A stretch of DNA of 64,000 nt, taken from assembly GCF_013410565.1 (NCBI RefSeq), contig NZ_JACCFO010000001.1, positions 496,001 to 560,000 of the forward strand. Reading direction: 5' to 3'. The position numbers and the translations under genes were made by a program. Positions within the stretch are counted from its first letter, which is position 1. Each line of letters begins with the position of its first letter. Positions 1 to 8,990 of this stretch are shown piece by piece. This DNA comes from Streptomonospora nanhaiensis (GTDB lineage Bacteria > Actinomycetota > Actinomycetes > Streptosporangiales > Streptosporangiaceae). Below the pieces are notes generated by a model. That model was not told the origin of the DNA, searched no databases, and saw only the letters and a list, made by a program, of their open reading frames with translations.

Positions 1-47
1 CCGCGCGCCGTCCGCAGCGGGGAGGGTGACGAAGTTCTCGTGGAGTA

Positions 48-116
48 TTGACGGTGTTTGTGGCAGCGCCGTAAATTCTGGCAGCACGCATTGCGATAAC
101 TTGTCCGATAGTTTCG
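48..116 (+). promoter_or_regulatory. Promoter with overlapping operator for the CUT1 sugar operon
   Basis: A -35-like TTGACG (48-53) and a -10-like TAAATT (72-77) are separated by 18 bases. Just after the expected start of transcription lies an imperfect inverted repeat, CGATAACTT (94-102) and ATAGTTTCG (108-116), matching at 7 of 9 positions. A repressor bound here would block the operon that starts at 130. The assignment is by eye; which regulator binds is unknown, and no regulator gene for it lies in the window. Confidence 0.5.
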
Positions 117-129
117 ATAGGACGTGGCC

Positions 130-1416
130 ATGACACCCCCCCAACGGACGGGCACCGCCGCCGCGCTCGCGCTGCTCCTGATGACCGCCACAGCCTGCGG
201 AGGCTCCGGGTCCGGATCCGACTCGGGCGATGGCGAACTGAACGTGATGATGTACCAGGACACCCTGGCGGTCGTGCAGCACAACGCCGCCGAGCGATAC
301 AACGAGGGCGCCGACGTCCGGGCGGTGATCGACGAGGTCCCCGGCGACGGCTACGACGACAAGCTCCGCACGGTCATGGGATCGGGTGAGGCCCCCGACG
401 TCTTCTTCAACTGGGGCGGCGGCAGCATCGAGCCCTACGTCGAGCAGGACATGCTGCTCTCCCTCGACGACGCCCTGGAGCAGAACCCCGAGATGGAGGA
501 GGCGTTCATCCCCTCCGTCCTGGACGCGGGCAAGATCGACGGCGTGCAGTACGGCATCCCGCTGCGCGGCACCCAGCCGGTCATGCTGTTCTACAACGAG
601 CAGGTCTTCGAGGAGGCCGGCGTCGAGCCGCCCGAGACCTGGGACGACCTGCTCAGCCTCATCGACACCTTCAACGAGGAGGGGATCACGCCCTTCGCGC
701 TGGCCGGCAACACCACCTGGACCCAGCAGATGTGGCTGCAGTACCTGGTGGACCGCCGCGGCGGCCACGAGGTGTTCCAGCGCATCCAGGGGGGCGACTT
801 CGAGGGCTGGCGCGACCCGGCCGTCCTCTGGGCGGCCGAGACCGTCCAGGACCTGGTCGACCGCGGCGCCTTCGGCGACAACTTCGCCTCGGTGAGCTAC
901 ACCGAGGGCGGCGCCTCGGCGCTGCTGGCCGAGGGCCGCGCGGCCATGCACCTCATGGGGTCCTGGGAGTACTCCACGCAGCTGGCCGAGGCGCCGGAGT
1001 TCGCCGAGGAGCACCTGGGCTACACCACCTTCCCCGAGGTCCCCGGCGGCGAGGGCGACCCCGCGGCCGTGGTCGGCAACCCCACCAACTACTTCTCGGT
1101 GACCACCGAGGCCGACTCCGCCGCCGCGGTCGACTTCCTCAAGCAGACCTACACCCAGGAGTACGTCGCCGACATGGTCGAGAACGGCGAGGTGCCGGTG
1201 ACCACCAACGCCGAGGAGCTGCTCGACAACAGCCCCAACCCGGAGTTCGCGCGCTACCAGTACGAACTGGTGCAGGAGGCCCCCACCTTCCAGCTCTCCT
1301 GGGACCAGGCCCTGCCCCGCACCGCCGCCGAACCGGTCCTGACCGAGATCGACCGGCTGTTCAACGGGCAGACCACGCCCGAGGAGTTCGTCGACGCCCT
1401 GGCGGCGCTGCAGTGA
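130..1416 (+). CDS. CUT1-type sugar ABC transporter, substrate-binding lipoprotein
   Basis: A 428-residue extracytoplasmic solute-binding protein of family 1, expected to be lipid-anchored outside the membrane and to deliver an oligosaccharide to the two permeases that follow. The N-terminus has a hydrophobic core and a lipobox-like end at Cys23 (TATAC), followed by a Gly/Ser/Asp linker. The mature part has the acidic, Trp/Tyr-rich composition usual for sugar binders. An in-frame GTG lies at 124, but ATG 130 gives the better signal peptide. The stop overlaps the start of the next gene, so the genes are translationally coupled. The substrate cannot be read from the sequence; the GH3 gene in the operon suggests a beta-linked oligosaccharide. 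Confidence 0.9.
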   Translation: MTPPQRTGTAAALALLLMTATACGGSGSGSDSGDGELNVMMYQDTLAVVQHNAAERYNEGADVRAVIDEVPGDGYDDKLRTVMGSGEAPDVFFNWGGGSIEPYVEQDMLLSLDDALEQNPEMEEAFIPSVLDAGKIDGVQYGIPLRGTQPVMLFYNEQVFEEAGVEPPETWDDLLSLIDTFNEEGITPFALAGNTTWTQQMWLQYLVDRRGGHEVFQRIQGGDFEGWRDPAVLWAAETVQDLVDRGAFGDNFASVSYTEGGASALLAEGRAAMHLMGSWEYSTQLAEAPEFAEEHLGYTTFPEVPGGEGDPAAVVGNPTNYFSVTTEADSAAAVDFLKQTYTQEYVADMVENGEVPVTTNAEELLDNSPNPEFARYQYELVQEAPTFQLSWDQALPRTAAEPVLTEIDRLFNGQTTPEEFVDALAALQ

Positions 1417-2384
1417 GCGTGCTCTCGCCCAGCCGCGACGGCCGCCGGCCCACCGCGGTCCCCTCGGCGCGCACCGCCCCCTCGGGGCGGGCGCGCCGGG
1501 CGGGGCCGCGTGTGGGCCGTCCCGGCGCCTGGTGGGCGCTGCCCGCCCTGGCCTTCTTCGCGGCCTTCGCCATCCTGCCCATGGGCCTGGTCGTCTACCT
1601 GTCCTTCACCGAGTGGGGCGGTCTGGGCGACCCCCGCTTCATCGGCACGGACAACTGGACCCGCCTGGTCGGCGACCCCGCCATGCACCGCGCGGTCGTG
1701 CTCACCCTCGTCCTCAGCGTCAGCAGCTGGGCCGTGCAGACCCCCATCGCCCTGCTGCTGGGGGTCTGGGCGGCCGGGCGCCAGCGCAACCGCGCGATCC
1801 TCTCCGCCGTGTTCTTCGTGCCGCTGCTGCTGTCCTCGGCCGCCGTCGCCATCATCTGGCGGGCGCTGCTGGACCCCAACTTCGGCCCGCTGGCCCAGAT
1901 CGGCCCGCTGATCGGCATGCCCGGACTGGACCTGCTCAGCGACGGCGCGGCCGCCTTCGGCGTGATCGTGTTCGTCACCGCCTGGCAGTTCATCCCGCTG
2001 CACATGCTGCTCTACCAGGGCGGTGCCCGCCAGATCCCCGCCTCGCTCTACCAGGCCGCCGAGATCGACGGCGCCGGGCGGCTGCGCGCCTTCTGGCACA
2101 TCACGCTGCCCCAGCTGCGCAACACCATCACGACCTCCTCGGTGCTGATGGTGGTGGGCTCGCTGACCTACTTCGACACCGTGCTCATCCTGACCGGCGG
2201 CGGCCCCGGCACCGACACCACGATCGTGCCCTACCTGATGTACCGGGTCGGGTTCGAGAGCTACCAGTACGGCTACGCCAGCGCGATCGCCTTCACCCTG
2301 GTGGTCGTGGCCACGGCCGTCTCGCTGGTGATGGTGCGCCTGACCGGCTTCGGCGCGATGCGCAGCACCCGGGAGGGAATGTGA
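1413..2384 (+). CDS. CUT1 sugar ABC transporter permease (MalF/UgpA type)
   Basis: A 323-residue membrane subunit with about six transmembrane segments. The cytoplasmic EAA loop that contacts the ATPase is visible as AAEIDGAGRLRAFWHITLP in the C-terminal half. The GTG start at 1413 overlaps the stop of the binding-protein gene (GTGA). The 30-residue basic, Pro/Arg-rich N-terminus before the first membrane segment is usual for actinobacterial members. It pairs with the permease encoded next. Confidence 0.9.
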   Translation: MSVLSPSRDGRRPTAVPSARTAPSGRARRAGPRVGRPGAWWALPALAFFAAFAILPMGLVVYLSFTEWGGLGDPRFIGTDNWTRLVGDPAMHRAVVLTLVLSVSSWAVQTPIALLLGVWAAGRQRNRAILSAVFFVPLLLSSAAVAIIWRALLDPNFGPLAQIGPLIGMPGLDLLSDGAAAFGVIVFVTAWQFIPLHMLLYQGGARQIPASLYQAAEIDGAGRLRAFWHITLPQLRNTITTSSVLMVVGSLTYFDTVLILTGGGPGTDTTIVPYLMYRVGFESYQYGYASAIAFTLVVVATAVSLVMVRLTGFGAMRSTREGM

Positions 2385-3262
2385 CCACGACCTCCGCGGC
2401 CCCGGCCGCCCCCGCGCGCACCGCCCCGCGGCGCCGGCGCTCCCTGCGCGACCGCCCCAACCCGCTGGCGGGGCTGGGCGCGCTGGCCTGGCTGCTGGTG
2501 GTGGGCGTGCCGCTGTACGCCCTGCTGGTGGCCACCTTCCAGCAGACCGAGGAGTACCGCACCGCCGGCCCCCTCACCGTGCCCGCCGACCCCACCCTGG
2601 ACAACTACGTGGGGGCCTTCGGCAGCGGGCTGATCACCTTCGTGTGGAACACGATGCTGGTCACCGCCGGCGTGGTGGCCATCGTCGTGGTGCTGTCGGT
2701 GATGGCCGGCTACGCCATCGTGCGCTCGCGCACCTGGCTGACCAACGGGTTCTTCCGGGTGTTCCTGCTGGGCCTGGCCATCCCCTCCCAGGCGGTGATC
2801 ATCCCGGTCTACCTGATCATCGTGCAGCTGGACTTCTACGACTCCCTGCTGGCGGTCGTGCTGCCCACCGCGGCGTTCGCGCTGCCGGTGTGCGTGCTGA
2901 TCCTGACCGGGTCGATGCGCGACATCTCCGACGAGCTGTACGAGGCCATGGCCCTGGACGGCGCCGGCGCGGGCCGCACGTTCCTGCGGCTGGTGGTGCC
3001 GCTGTCGCGCTCGGGCATCAGCACCATCGCCGTCTACGCCGCGCTCCAGGCCTGGAACGGGTTCCTCTTCCCGCTGATCCTGACCCAGTCCGCGGGCACC
3101 CGGGTCATCACGCTCGGACTCTACGAGTTCCAGGGCCAGTACCGGGTCGACATCCCCGGCCTGCTGACCGCGGTCGTGCTGGCCACCGTGCCGCTGTTCC
3201 TCGTCTACCTCGTCGCCCGCCGGTCGCTGATCAGCGGGCTCATGGGGGTCGGCGGCAAGTAG
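2381..3262 (+). CDS. CUT1 sugar ABC transporter permease (MalG/UgpE type)
   Basis: A 293-residue inner-membrane subunit. The EAA loop reads EAMALDGAGAGRTFLRLVVP. Its GTG start at 2381 overlaps the preceding stop (GTGA), so the three transport genes form one translationally coupled unit. No ATP-binding subunit follows. In actinomycetes such CUT1 systems are commonly energised by one shared MsiK-type ATPase encoded elsewhere, and that is inferred here. Confidence 0.9.
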   Translation: MTTTSAAPAAPARTAPRRRRSLRDRPNPLAGLGALAWLLVVGVPLYALLVATFQQTEEYRTAGPLTVPADPTLDNYVGAFGSGLITFVWNTMLVTAGVVAIVVVLSVMAGYAIVRSRTWLTNGFFRVFLLGLAIPSQAVIIPVYLIIVQLDFYDSLLAVVLPTAAFALPVCVLILTGSMRDISDELYEAMALDGAGAGRTFLRLVVPLSRSGISTIAVYAALQAWNGFLFPLILTQSAGTRVITLGLYEFQGQYRVDIPGLLTAVVLATVPLFLVYLVARRSLISGLMGVGGK

Positions 3263-3352
3263 CCGCCCCCAGCACGCACCGCCACGAACGGACCACCGCC
3301 ACCGGCGCCGCCCACCGCGCGCGCCGCCGTGGCCACTCACGAAGGACGGTAA

Positions 3353-5788
3353 ATGACGTCTCCCTCTGAGCCCGCACCCTGGCAGGACCCGGCGCGCCCG
3401 GCCGCCGAACGGGCGGGCGAGGTCCTTAGGCTCATGACCCTTGAGGAGAAGGCCGCCCAGCTCTACGGGATCTGGGTGGGGGCCGACGCCTCCGGCGAGG
3501 GGGTGGCGCCCCACCAGCACGACCTCACCGAGGAGCCCTTGGTGTGGGAGGAGGCGATCCGCCACGGCCTGGGCCAGCTCACCCGCCCCTTCGGCACCGC
3601 GCCGGTCGACCCCGCCATGGGCGTGCAGGCGCTGGCCAACTCCCAGAAGGAGATCGCCGCGGCCAACCGGTTCCACATCCCCGCCATCGCCCACGAGGAG
3701 TGCCTTTCGGGCTTCGCCGCCTACACCGCCACGGTCTACCCCACGCCGCTGGCGTGGGGCGCCACCTTCGACCCCGGCCTGGTCGAGGCCATGGCCGCGC
3801 GCATCGGCGCGGCCATGCGCCGCGTGGGCGTGCACCAGGGCCTGGCGCCGGTCCTGGACGTCACCCGCGACCTGCGCTGGGGCCGCACCGAGGAGACCAT
3901 CGGCGAGGACCCCTACCTGGTGGGCACCGTGGCCACCGGGTACGTGCGCGGCCTGCAGTCCGCCGGCGTGGTGGCCACGCTCAAGCACTTCGTCGGCTAC
4001 TCCGCCTCCCGCGCCGGGCGCAACCTGGCGCCGGTGTCGATGGGGCCGCGCGAGGTGGCCGACCTGCTGCTGCCGCCCTTTGAGATGGCGTTCACCCTGG
4101 GCGGCGCCCGCTCGGTCATGAGTTCCTACACCGCCAACGACGGGGTGCCGGTGGCGGCCGATCCCGACCTGCTCACCGGGCTGCTGCGCGAGCGGTGGGG
4201 GTTCTCCGGCACGGTGGTCTCCGACTACTTCGGCATCACCTTCCTGGAGACCCTGCACGGCACCGCCGGCACCGCCGCCGAGGCCGCCGCCGCGGCGCTG
4301 GCCGCCGGGGTGGACGTGGAACTGCCCAACCCGCGCTGCTACGGCCCGGCCCTGGTCGAGGCGGTGCGCGCCGGGCGGGTGCCCGAGGAACTGGTCGACC
4401 GGGCCGCGCTGCGGGTGCTCACCCAAAAGTGCGAGCTGGGCCTGCTGGACCCCGACTGGAGCCCGTTCCCGGGCGACGCCGCCGAGCGGGAAGCCGAGGC
4501 CACGGGGGCCGGCGCCCCCGACGTGGACCTGGACCCCGACGAGGACCGCGACCTGGCCCGCCGCGTGGCCGAGGAGTCGGTGGTGCTGCTGGCCAACGAG
4601 TCGGGTGCGCTGCCGCTGGCGCCGGGCGGCGAGGTGGCCGTGGTCGGTCCGCTGGCCGACACCCACGAGGCCATGCTCGGCTGCTACTCCTTCCCCGCCC
4701 ACGTCGGGCCGGCCCACCCCGACGCCGGGCTGGGGGTGGAGGTGCCCACCCTGCTGGAGTCGCTGCGCGCCGCGCTGCCGGGCACGACGCTGGTGCACCG
4801 GCCCGGCTGCGCGGTCGACGGCGACGACACCTCCGGGATCGCCGAGGCCGCCGCGGCGGCCTCGCGCGCCCGGGTGTGCGTGGCCGTCCTGGGCGACCGC
4901 GCCGGGCTGTTCGGGCGCGGCACCTCCGGCGAGGGCTGCGACGTCGCCGACCTGCGGCTGCCCGGGGTGCAGCAGCGGCTGCTGGAGGCGCTGGTGGAGA
5001 CCGGCACCCCGGTGGTGCTGGTGCTGATGACCGGCCGGCCCTACGCGCTGGGCGGCGCCGGCGAGCGCGCCGCGGCCGTCGTCCAGGCGTTCTTCCCCGG
5101 CGAGGAGGGCGGCGCGGCGGTGGCCGGCGTGCTCACCGGCCGGGTCAACCCCAGCGGCCGGCTGCCGGTGGGGGTGCCGCGCGACCCCGGCGGCCAGCCC
5201 GCGACCTACCTGACCGCGGCGCTGGGCGGGGCCAGCGAGGTCAGCTCGGTGGACCCCACCCCGCTGTTCCCCTTCGGGCACGGGCTGTCCTACACCGAGT
5301 TCGCGTGGTCGGACTTCGCGGTGGCCGGTGCGGCGGCGGGCGGGGAAGGGCCCGCCGCCGCGGCCGGCCCGGCCGCCGGGTCCGCCGCGCCCAGCGCGCC
5401 GACCGACGGCGCCTTCACGGTGGCGTGCACGGTGGCCAACACCGGCGGGCGCGCCGGAACCGAGGTCGTGCAGCTCTACCTGGGCGACCCGGTGGCGCGG
5501 GTGAGCCTGCCGGTGCGCCGCCTGGTCGGCTACGCCCGGGTGGACCTGGCGGCCGGGCAGCGGCGCCGGGTGGAGTTCACCGTGCCGGCCGACCTGGCCT
5601 CCTACACCGGCCCCGACGGCCGCCGGACCGTGGAGGCCGGCGAGCTGGTGCTGGAGCTGGCGGCCTCCAGCGCCCGGGCGGTGCACACCGCGCGGGTGCG
5701 GCTGGAGGGCCCCGTGCGCGCGGTCGACCACACCCGCGCGCTGGTCAGCGCGGCGCGGCTGGGACCGCCCGAGGCGCTGGAGGGCTGA
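3353..5788 (+). CDS. Glycoside hydrolase family 3 beta-glycosidase
   Basis: An 811-residue retaining exo-glycosidase, close to the usual GH3 length, without a signal peptide, so probably cytoplasmic and acting on imported oligosaccharides. Domain order: TIM-barrel (about 15-340), alpha/beta sandwich (about 390-600) and C-terminal fibronectin-III-like domain (about 680-800). The nucleophile is predicted as Asp291 in VVSDY and the acid/base as Glu527 in SGEGCD. An Ala/Gly/Pro-rich insert of about 30 residues precedes the Fn3-like domain. ATG 3353 follows GGACGG after a 90-base spacer behind the permease gene. GH3 covers beta-glucosidases, beta-xylosidases and relatives; exact specificity is not decided by sequence. 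Confidence 0.9.
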   Translation: MTSPSEPAPWQDPARPAAERAGEVLRLMTLEEKAAQLYGIWVGADASGEGVAPHQHDLTEEPLVWEEAIRHGLGQLTRPFGTAPVDPAMGVQALANSQKEIAAANRFHIPAIAHEECLSGFAAYTATVYPTPLAWGATFDPGLVEAMAARIGAAMRRVGVHQGLAPVLDVTRDLRWGRTEETIGEDPYLVGTVATGYVRGLQSAGVVATLKHFVGYSASRAGRNLAPVSMGPREVADLLLPPFEMAFTLGGARSVMSSYTANDGVPVAADPDLLTGLLRERWGFSGTVVSDYFGITFLETLHGTAGTAAEAAAAALAAGVDVELPNPRCYGPALVEAVRAGRVPEELVDRAALRVLTQKCELGLLDPDWSPFPGDAAEREAEATGAGAPDVDLDPDEDRDLARRVAEESVVLLANESGALPLAPGGEVAVVGPLADTHEAMLGCYSFPAHVGPAHPDAGLGVEVPTLLESLRAALPGTTLVHRPGCAVDGDDTSGIAEAAAAASRARVCVAVLGDRAGLFGRGTSGEGCDVADLRLPGVQQRLLEALVETGTPVVLVLMTGRPYALGGAGERAAAVVQAFFPGEEGGAAVAGVLTGRVNPSGRLPVGVPRDPGGQPATYLTAALGGASEVSSVDPTPLFPFGHGLSYTEFAWSDFAVAGAAAGGEGPAAAAGPAAGSAAPSAPTDGAFTVACTVANTGGRAGTEVVQLYLGDPVARVSLPVRRLVGYARVDLAAGQRRRVEFTVPADLASYTGPDGRRTVEAGELVLELAASSARAVHTARVRLEGPVRAVDHTRALVSAARLGPPEALEG

Positions 5789-5840
5789 CCTGGCGGGCGC
5801 GCGGACCGGGGGACCGGTCCGCGCGCCCGCGCACCTGCGC

Positions 5841-5858
5841 TGGGAAAGCGCTCTCAAA
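5841..5858. promoter_or_regulatory. Degenerate LacI-family-type operator
   Basis: An imperfect palindrome centred on AGCGCT (5847-5852) resembles the AAGCGCTT core of LacI-family sites. It matches the 14-base CebR/CelR consensus at 10 of 14 positions. It lies just behind the GH3 gene and upstream of the second operon, 40-odd bases before two better palindromes. Confidence 0.4.
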
Positions 5859-5887
5859 GGCTCGCGGGACCAGTCGCGCCTCTTGTC

Positions 5888-5901
5888 CTAAACCGGTTTA
5901 G
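5888..5901. promoter_or_regulatory. Perfect 14-base palindrome, LacI-type operator O1
   Basis: CTAAACCGGTTTAG is a perfect palindrome with the central CG and AAACCGGTTT half-sites usual for LacI/GalR regulators. It lies upstream of the binding-protein gene at 6062. Its centre is 36 bases from that of the next palindrome, a spacing that would allow two repressor dimers or a tetramer. Confidence 0.7.
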
Positions 5902-5916
5902 TTTCGATAACGCCCC

Positions 5917-5939
5917 TTGACCACTGAACCGGTTCAGTG
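5917..5939 (+). promoter_or_regulatory. Promoter -35 element with perfect 18-base operator O2
   Basis: CACTGAACCGGTTCAGTG (5922-5939) is a perfect palindrome sharing the AACCGGTT core of O1. A -35-like TTGACC (5917-5922) abuts it, so the operator fills the promoter spacer. This is the classic position for repression of the operon starting at 6062. The -10 element is not clear. Confidence 0.65.
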
Positions 5940-6061
5940 ATGTTCTGACCGCCGGTGGCGCAGATCACAACCGCCGAGGGCGGCGTCCCGACCCGCCCGC
6001 CGGACAGGCGCCCCGCCGCCGCGGCGGCACCCCCTCGCGGACCGAGCACTGGGAGTAGGAC

Positions 6062-7771
6062 ATGGGAAACCGGCTGAGATGGGCGAGCGCGGCCCTGGTC
6101 GTGGGGCTCGCCGCGGCGGGCTGCACCGGCGGGGGAGGCGGTGAGGGCGAGGGCGGCTACCCTCGCGCCCAGACGCTCTACACCACGGGTACGCAGTGGG
6201 GCCCGCCCGCCAACTGGAACCCCATCATGAACTGGGAGTACACCACCGGCACCGTGGGCTACATCTACGAGCCGCTGTTCCTCTACGACCCGCTCGCCGG
6301 CGAGTACATCCCCTGGCTGGCGGAGTCGGAGGAGTGGGTGGACGACACCACCTACGAGGTCACCCTGCGCGAGGGCGTCGAGTGGTCCGACGGCGAGCCG
6401 CTCACCGCCGAGGACGTGGTCTTCACCTACGAGCTGGCCCGGTTCGAGTCGGTGCCCTACAGCCACGTGTGGGACTGGCTGGCGAGCGCCGAGGCCGTGG
6501 ACGAGCGCACCGCCCGGTTCGAGTTCGAGACCCCCCGCTACCAGGAGTGGGCCTACTTCACCTACTCCAACCCCATCGTGCCCCGCCACCTGTGGCAGGA
6601 CCGCAGCGAGGAGGAGGTCACCGCCTCGGCCAACGAGAACCCCGTCGGCACCGGCCCCTACCTCTACGAGGACCACAGCGAGGACCGCCAGGTCTACCGG
6701 CGCAACCCCGACTGGTGGGCGATCGAGGCCCTCGACATGCGCGCGGCCCCCGAGTACATCGTCGACATCGTCAACACCAGCAACGAGGTCACCCAGCGCC
6801 TGCTCACCCAGGGCGAGGTCGACCTGAGCAACAACTTCCTGCCCGGGATCAACCAGACCATCGAGGGCAACCCCAGCATCACCAGCTACTTCGAGGAGCC
6901 GCCCTACATGCTGGCGGCCAACACCGCCTGGCTGGTGCCCAACACCACCCGCGAGCCCATGGACGACCCGGAGTTCCGCCGGGCCCTGGCCACCTCCATC
7001 GACATCGAGCAGATCGTCGAGGGCCCCTACAGCAACCTCGTCGAGCCGGCCGACCCCACCGGCCTGCTGCCCGCCTGGGACGACTACGTCGACCAGGACG
7101 TCGTGGCGGAGCACGGGTTCGGCCACGACCCCGACGAGGCGGAGTCCATCCTGGCCGAGGCCGGCTACGAGGACACCGACGGCGACGGCTTCGTGGAGAC
7201 CCCCGACGGCGACGCCGTCGAGCTGACCCTCATCGTGCCCTCCGGCTGGACCGACTGGATGGAGGCCGCCCGCATCATCAGCGAGAACGCCCAAGCGGTC
7301 GGCATCAACGTCACCGAGGAGTTCCCCGACCAGGCCGCGCTCAACGACCAGCGCGCCGCCGGCGACTTCGACCTGGTGATCAACAACGAGCGCCAGCTCA
7401 GCAACACGCCCTGGACCTACTACGACTACATGTTCCGGCTGCCCGTCCAGGACAGCCAGACCACGGTCAACTTCGGGCGCTATGAGAACGAGGAGCTGTG
7501 GGACCTCACCCAGGAGCTGGCTGAGACCCCGGTCGACGACACCGAGGCGATGCGCGACACCATCAGCCGGATCCAGGAGATCCAGCTGCGGGAGATGCCG
7601 ATCATCCCGCTCTGGTACAACGGCCTCTGGTCGCAGTACAGCACGCAGCACTGGGGCAACTGGCCCTCCGACGCCGAGGGCGCCCCCCACTACCTGCCCA
7701 CCACCTGGCGCAACTACAACCAGCTCGGCGCCGTGCTGACGCTGACCGAACTGGAGCCGGCCGGCGGCTAG
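6062..7771 (+). CDS. Family 5 solute-binding lipoprotein (oligosaccharide or peptide ABC transporter)
   Basis: A 569-residue SBP_bac_5 protein: lipoprotein signal peptide with Cys21 in AAAGC, Gly/Glu linker, then the long two-lobed binding fold of Dpp/Opp-type receptors. Around residue 371 is a DTDGDG loop, a calcium-site-like motif frequent in this family. Although the family is named for peptides, many actinobacterial and Thermotoga members bind cello- or manno-oligosaccharides, and the beta-mannosidase at the end of this operon argues for mannosides here. The gene is first behind operators O1/O2. ATG 6062 follows GGAGTAGG. Confidence 0.9.
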   Translation: MGNRLRWASAALVVGLAAAGCTGGGGGEGEGGYPRAQTLYTTGTQWGPPANWNPIMNWEYTTGTVGYIYEPLFLYDPLAGEYIPWLAESEEWVDDTTYEVTLREGVEWSDGEPLTAEDVVFTYELARFESVPYSHVWDWLASAEAVDERTARFEFETPRYQEWAYFTYSNPIVPRHLWQDRSEEEVTASANENPVGTGPYLYEDHSEDRQVYRRNPDWWAIEALDMRAAPEYIVDIVNTSNEVTQRLLTQGEVDLSNNFLPGINQTIEGNPSITSYFEEPPYMLAANTAWLVPNTTREPMDDPEFRRALATSIDIEQIVEGPYSNLVEPADPTGLLPAWDDYVDQDVVAEHGFGHDPDEAESILAEAGYEDTDGDGFVETPDGDAVELTLIVPSGWTDWMEAARIISENAQAVGINVTEEFPDQAALNDQRAAGDFDLVINNERQLSNTPWTYYDYMFRLPVQDSQTTVNFGRYENEELWDLTQELAETPVDDTEAMRDTISRIQEIQLREMPIIPLWYNGLWSQYSTQHWGNWPSDAEGAPHYLPTTWRNYNQLGAVLTLTELEPAGG

Positions 7772-7817
7772 GCCGGGCGCACAGCCCCCCGGCCGCGCCC
7801 GCGCGGCCGGGCCGGGA

Positions 7818-7856
7818 CCCGCCCCCTTCCTCCCGTGCCACCGGGAAGGGGGCGGG
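7818..7856 (+). promoter_or_regulatory. Intercistronic stem-loop between binding-protein and permease genes
   Basis: Perfect 13-base arms (7818-7830 and 7844-7856) enclose a 13-base loop in the 183-base gap between the binding-protein and permease genes. There is no U-tract. A hairpin here could stabilise the upstream message or attenuate read-through, so that binding protein is made in excess over membrane subunits, as known for other importers. That role is inference. Confidence 0.5.
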
Positions 7857-7954
7857 GCCCCACCCACCGGCCCCGCCGCCGCGCCCCGCACGCCGCGCCC
7901 CCGCGCCCGACCGCACGGGCGCCGCGCCCGGCACCCCGACCTCCGGAGGCCCCG

Positions 7955-8950
7955 TTGCGCCGCTACCTCGCCCGCAAGATCCTCATCTACGCGCTCACCT
8001 TCTTCGTCGCGGTGAGCGTCAACTGGCTCATCCCCCGGCTCATGCCCGGCGACCCCATCCGCACCATGCTCAGCCGCGGCGCCTCCGGCGACGAGGAGTC
8101 CATGGAGCGCATGCGCGCCTACTACGAGCAGACGTTCGGCCTGGACGAGCCCGCCTGGCAGCAGTACCTCAACTTCTGGACCTCGCTGGCCCGAGGCGAC
8201 CTCGGTATCAGCGTCTGGCTGTTCCCCCAGCCCGTCACCGAGATCCTGCTCGCCGCCGTGCCCTACACGCTGGCCCTGCTGCTGCCGGCCACCCTGCTGA
8301 GCTGGGTCGCGGGCAACCGCTTCGGTGCCTTCGCCGCCCGCAGCAGGTGGCTGGACAACACCGTGCTGCCGCTGGGCTACGTCCTCACCGCCACCCCCTA
8401 CATGTGGCTGGGCATCCTGCTGGCCTGGGGGCTGGGGATCGTCGCCGGCTGGTTCCCCACCGCCGGGCCCTACGGGTTCGGCTCCATCCCCGGCTGGAAC
8501 TGGCCCTTCATCACCGACCTGGTCTCCCACTGGTTCCTGCCGTTCGCCTCGCTGTTCCTCGTGGCGTTCGGCGGCTGGGCCATCGGCATGCGCAACATGA
8601 TCATCTACGAACTGGAGGCGGAGTACTCCACCTACCTGGAGGCGCTGGGCGCGCCGCGCCGCCTGGTGCGCCGCTACGCCTTCCGCAACGCCGTGCTGCC
8701 CCAGCTCACCGGCCTGGCCGTGCAGCTGGGCACGATCGTGGCCGGGGCCCTGCTCACCGAGATCGTCTTCGCCTACCCGGGCCTGGGCAACCTCATCCTG
8801 GAGGCGGTCAACAACCGCGACTTCTTCCTGCTGCAGGGCGCCTTCCTGTTCATCGTCATCGGCGTGCTCATCGCCAACTTCATCGTCGACGTCATCTACG
8901 TCGTGGTCGACCCCCGCACCCGGACCCAGATGCAGGGAGGCGCCGCGTGA
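7955..8950 (+). CDS. Dpp/Opp-type ABC transporter permease 1 (DppB-like)
   Basis: A 331-residue membrane subunit of the dipeptide/oligosaccharide importer family with about six transmembrane segments. The first starts right after RRYLARK, and the coupling loop lies around YLEALGAPRRLVRRYAFRNA. I chose TTG 7955 because GGAGG ends six bases before it and the protein then begins like other DppB proteins; an upstream in-frame ATG (7835) would add a 40-residue Pro/Arg tail lying inside the hairpin region. It forms the translocation pore with the next permease. Confidence 0.9.
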   Translation: MRRYLARKILIYALTFFVAVSVNWLIPRLMPGDPIRTMLSRGASGDEESMERMRAYYEQTFGLDEPAWQQYLNFWTSLARGDLGISVWLFPQPVTEILLAAVPYTLALLLPATLLSWVAGNRFGAFAARSRWLDNTVLPLGYVLTATPYMWLGILLAWGLGIVAGWFPTAGPYGFGSIPGWNWPFITDLVSHWFLPFASLFLVAFGGWAIGMRNMIIYELEAEYSTYLEALGAPRRLVRRYAFRNAVLPQLTGLAVQLGTIVAGALLTEIVFAYPGLGNLILEAVNNRDFFLLQGAFLFIVIGVLIANFIVDVIYVVVDPRTRTQMQGGAA

Positions 8951-8990
8951 GCCCCCGACGCCCCCGCCGCAGGACCGCAAGGAGCCGCAC

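Noticed and set aside
2273-5857. Minus-strand open frame of about 1190 codons opposite the permease and GH3 genes
   Set aside because: Composition is Arg/Gly/His/Gln-rich, without any motif; it is the antisense frame produced by GC-rich third positions of the real plus-strand genes.
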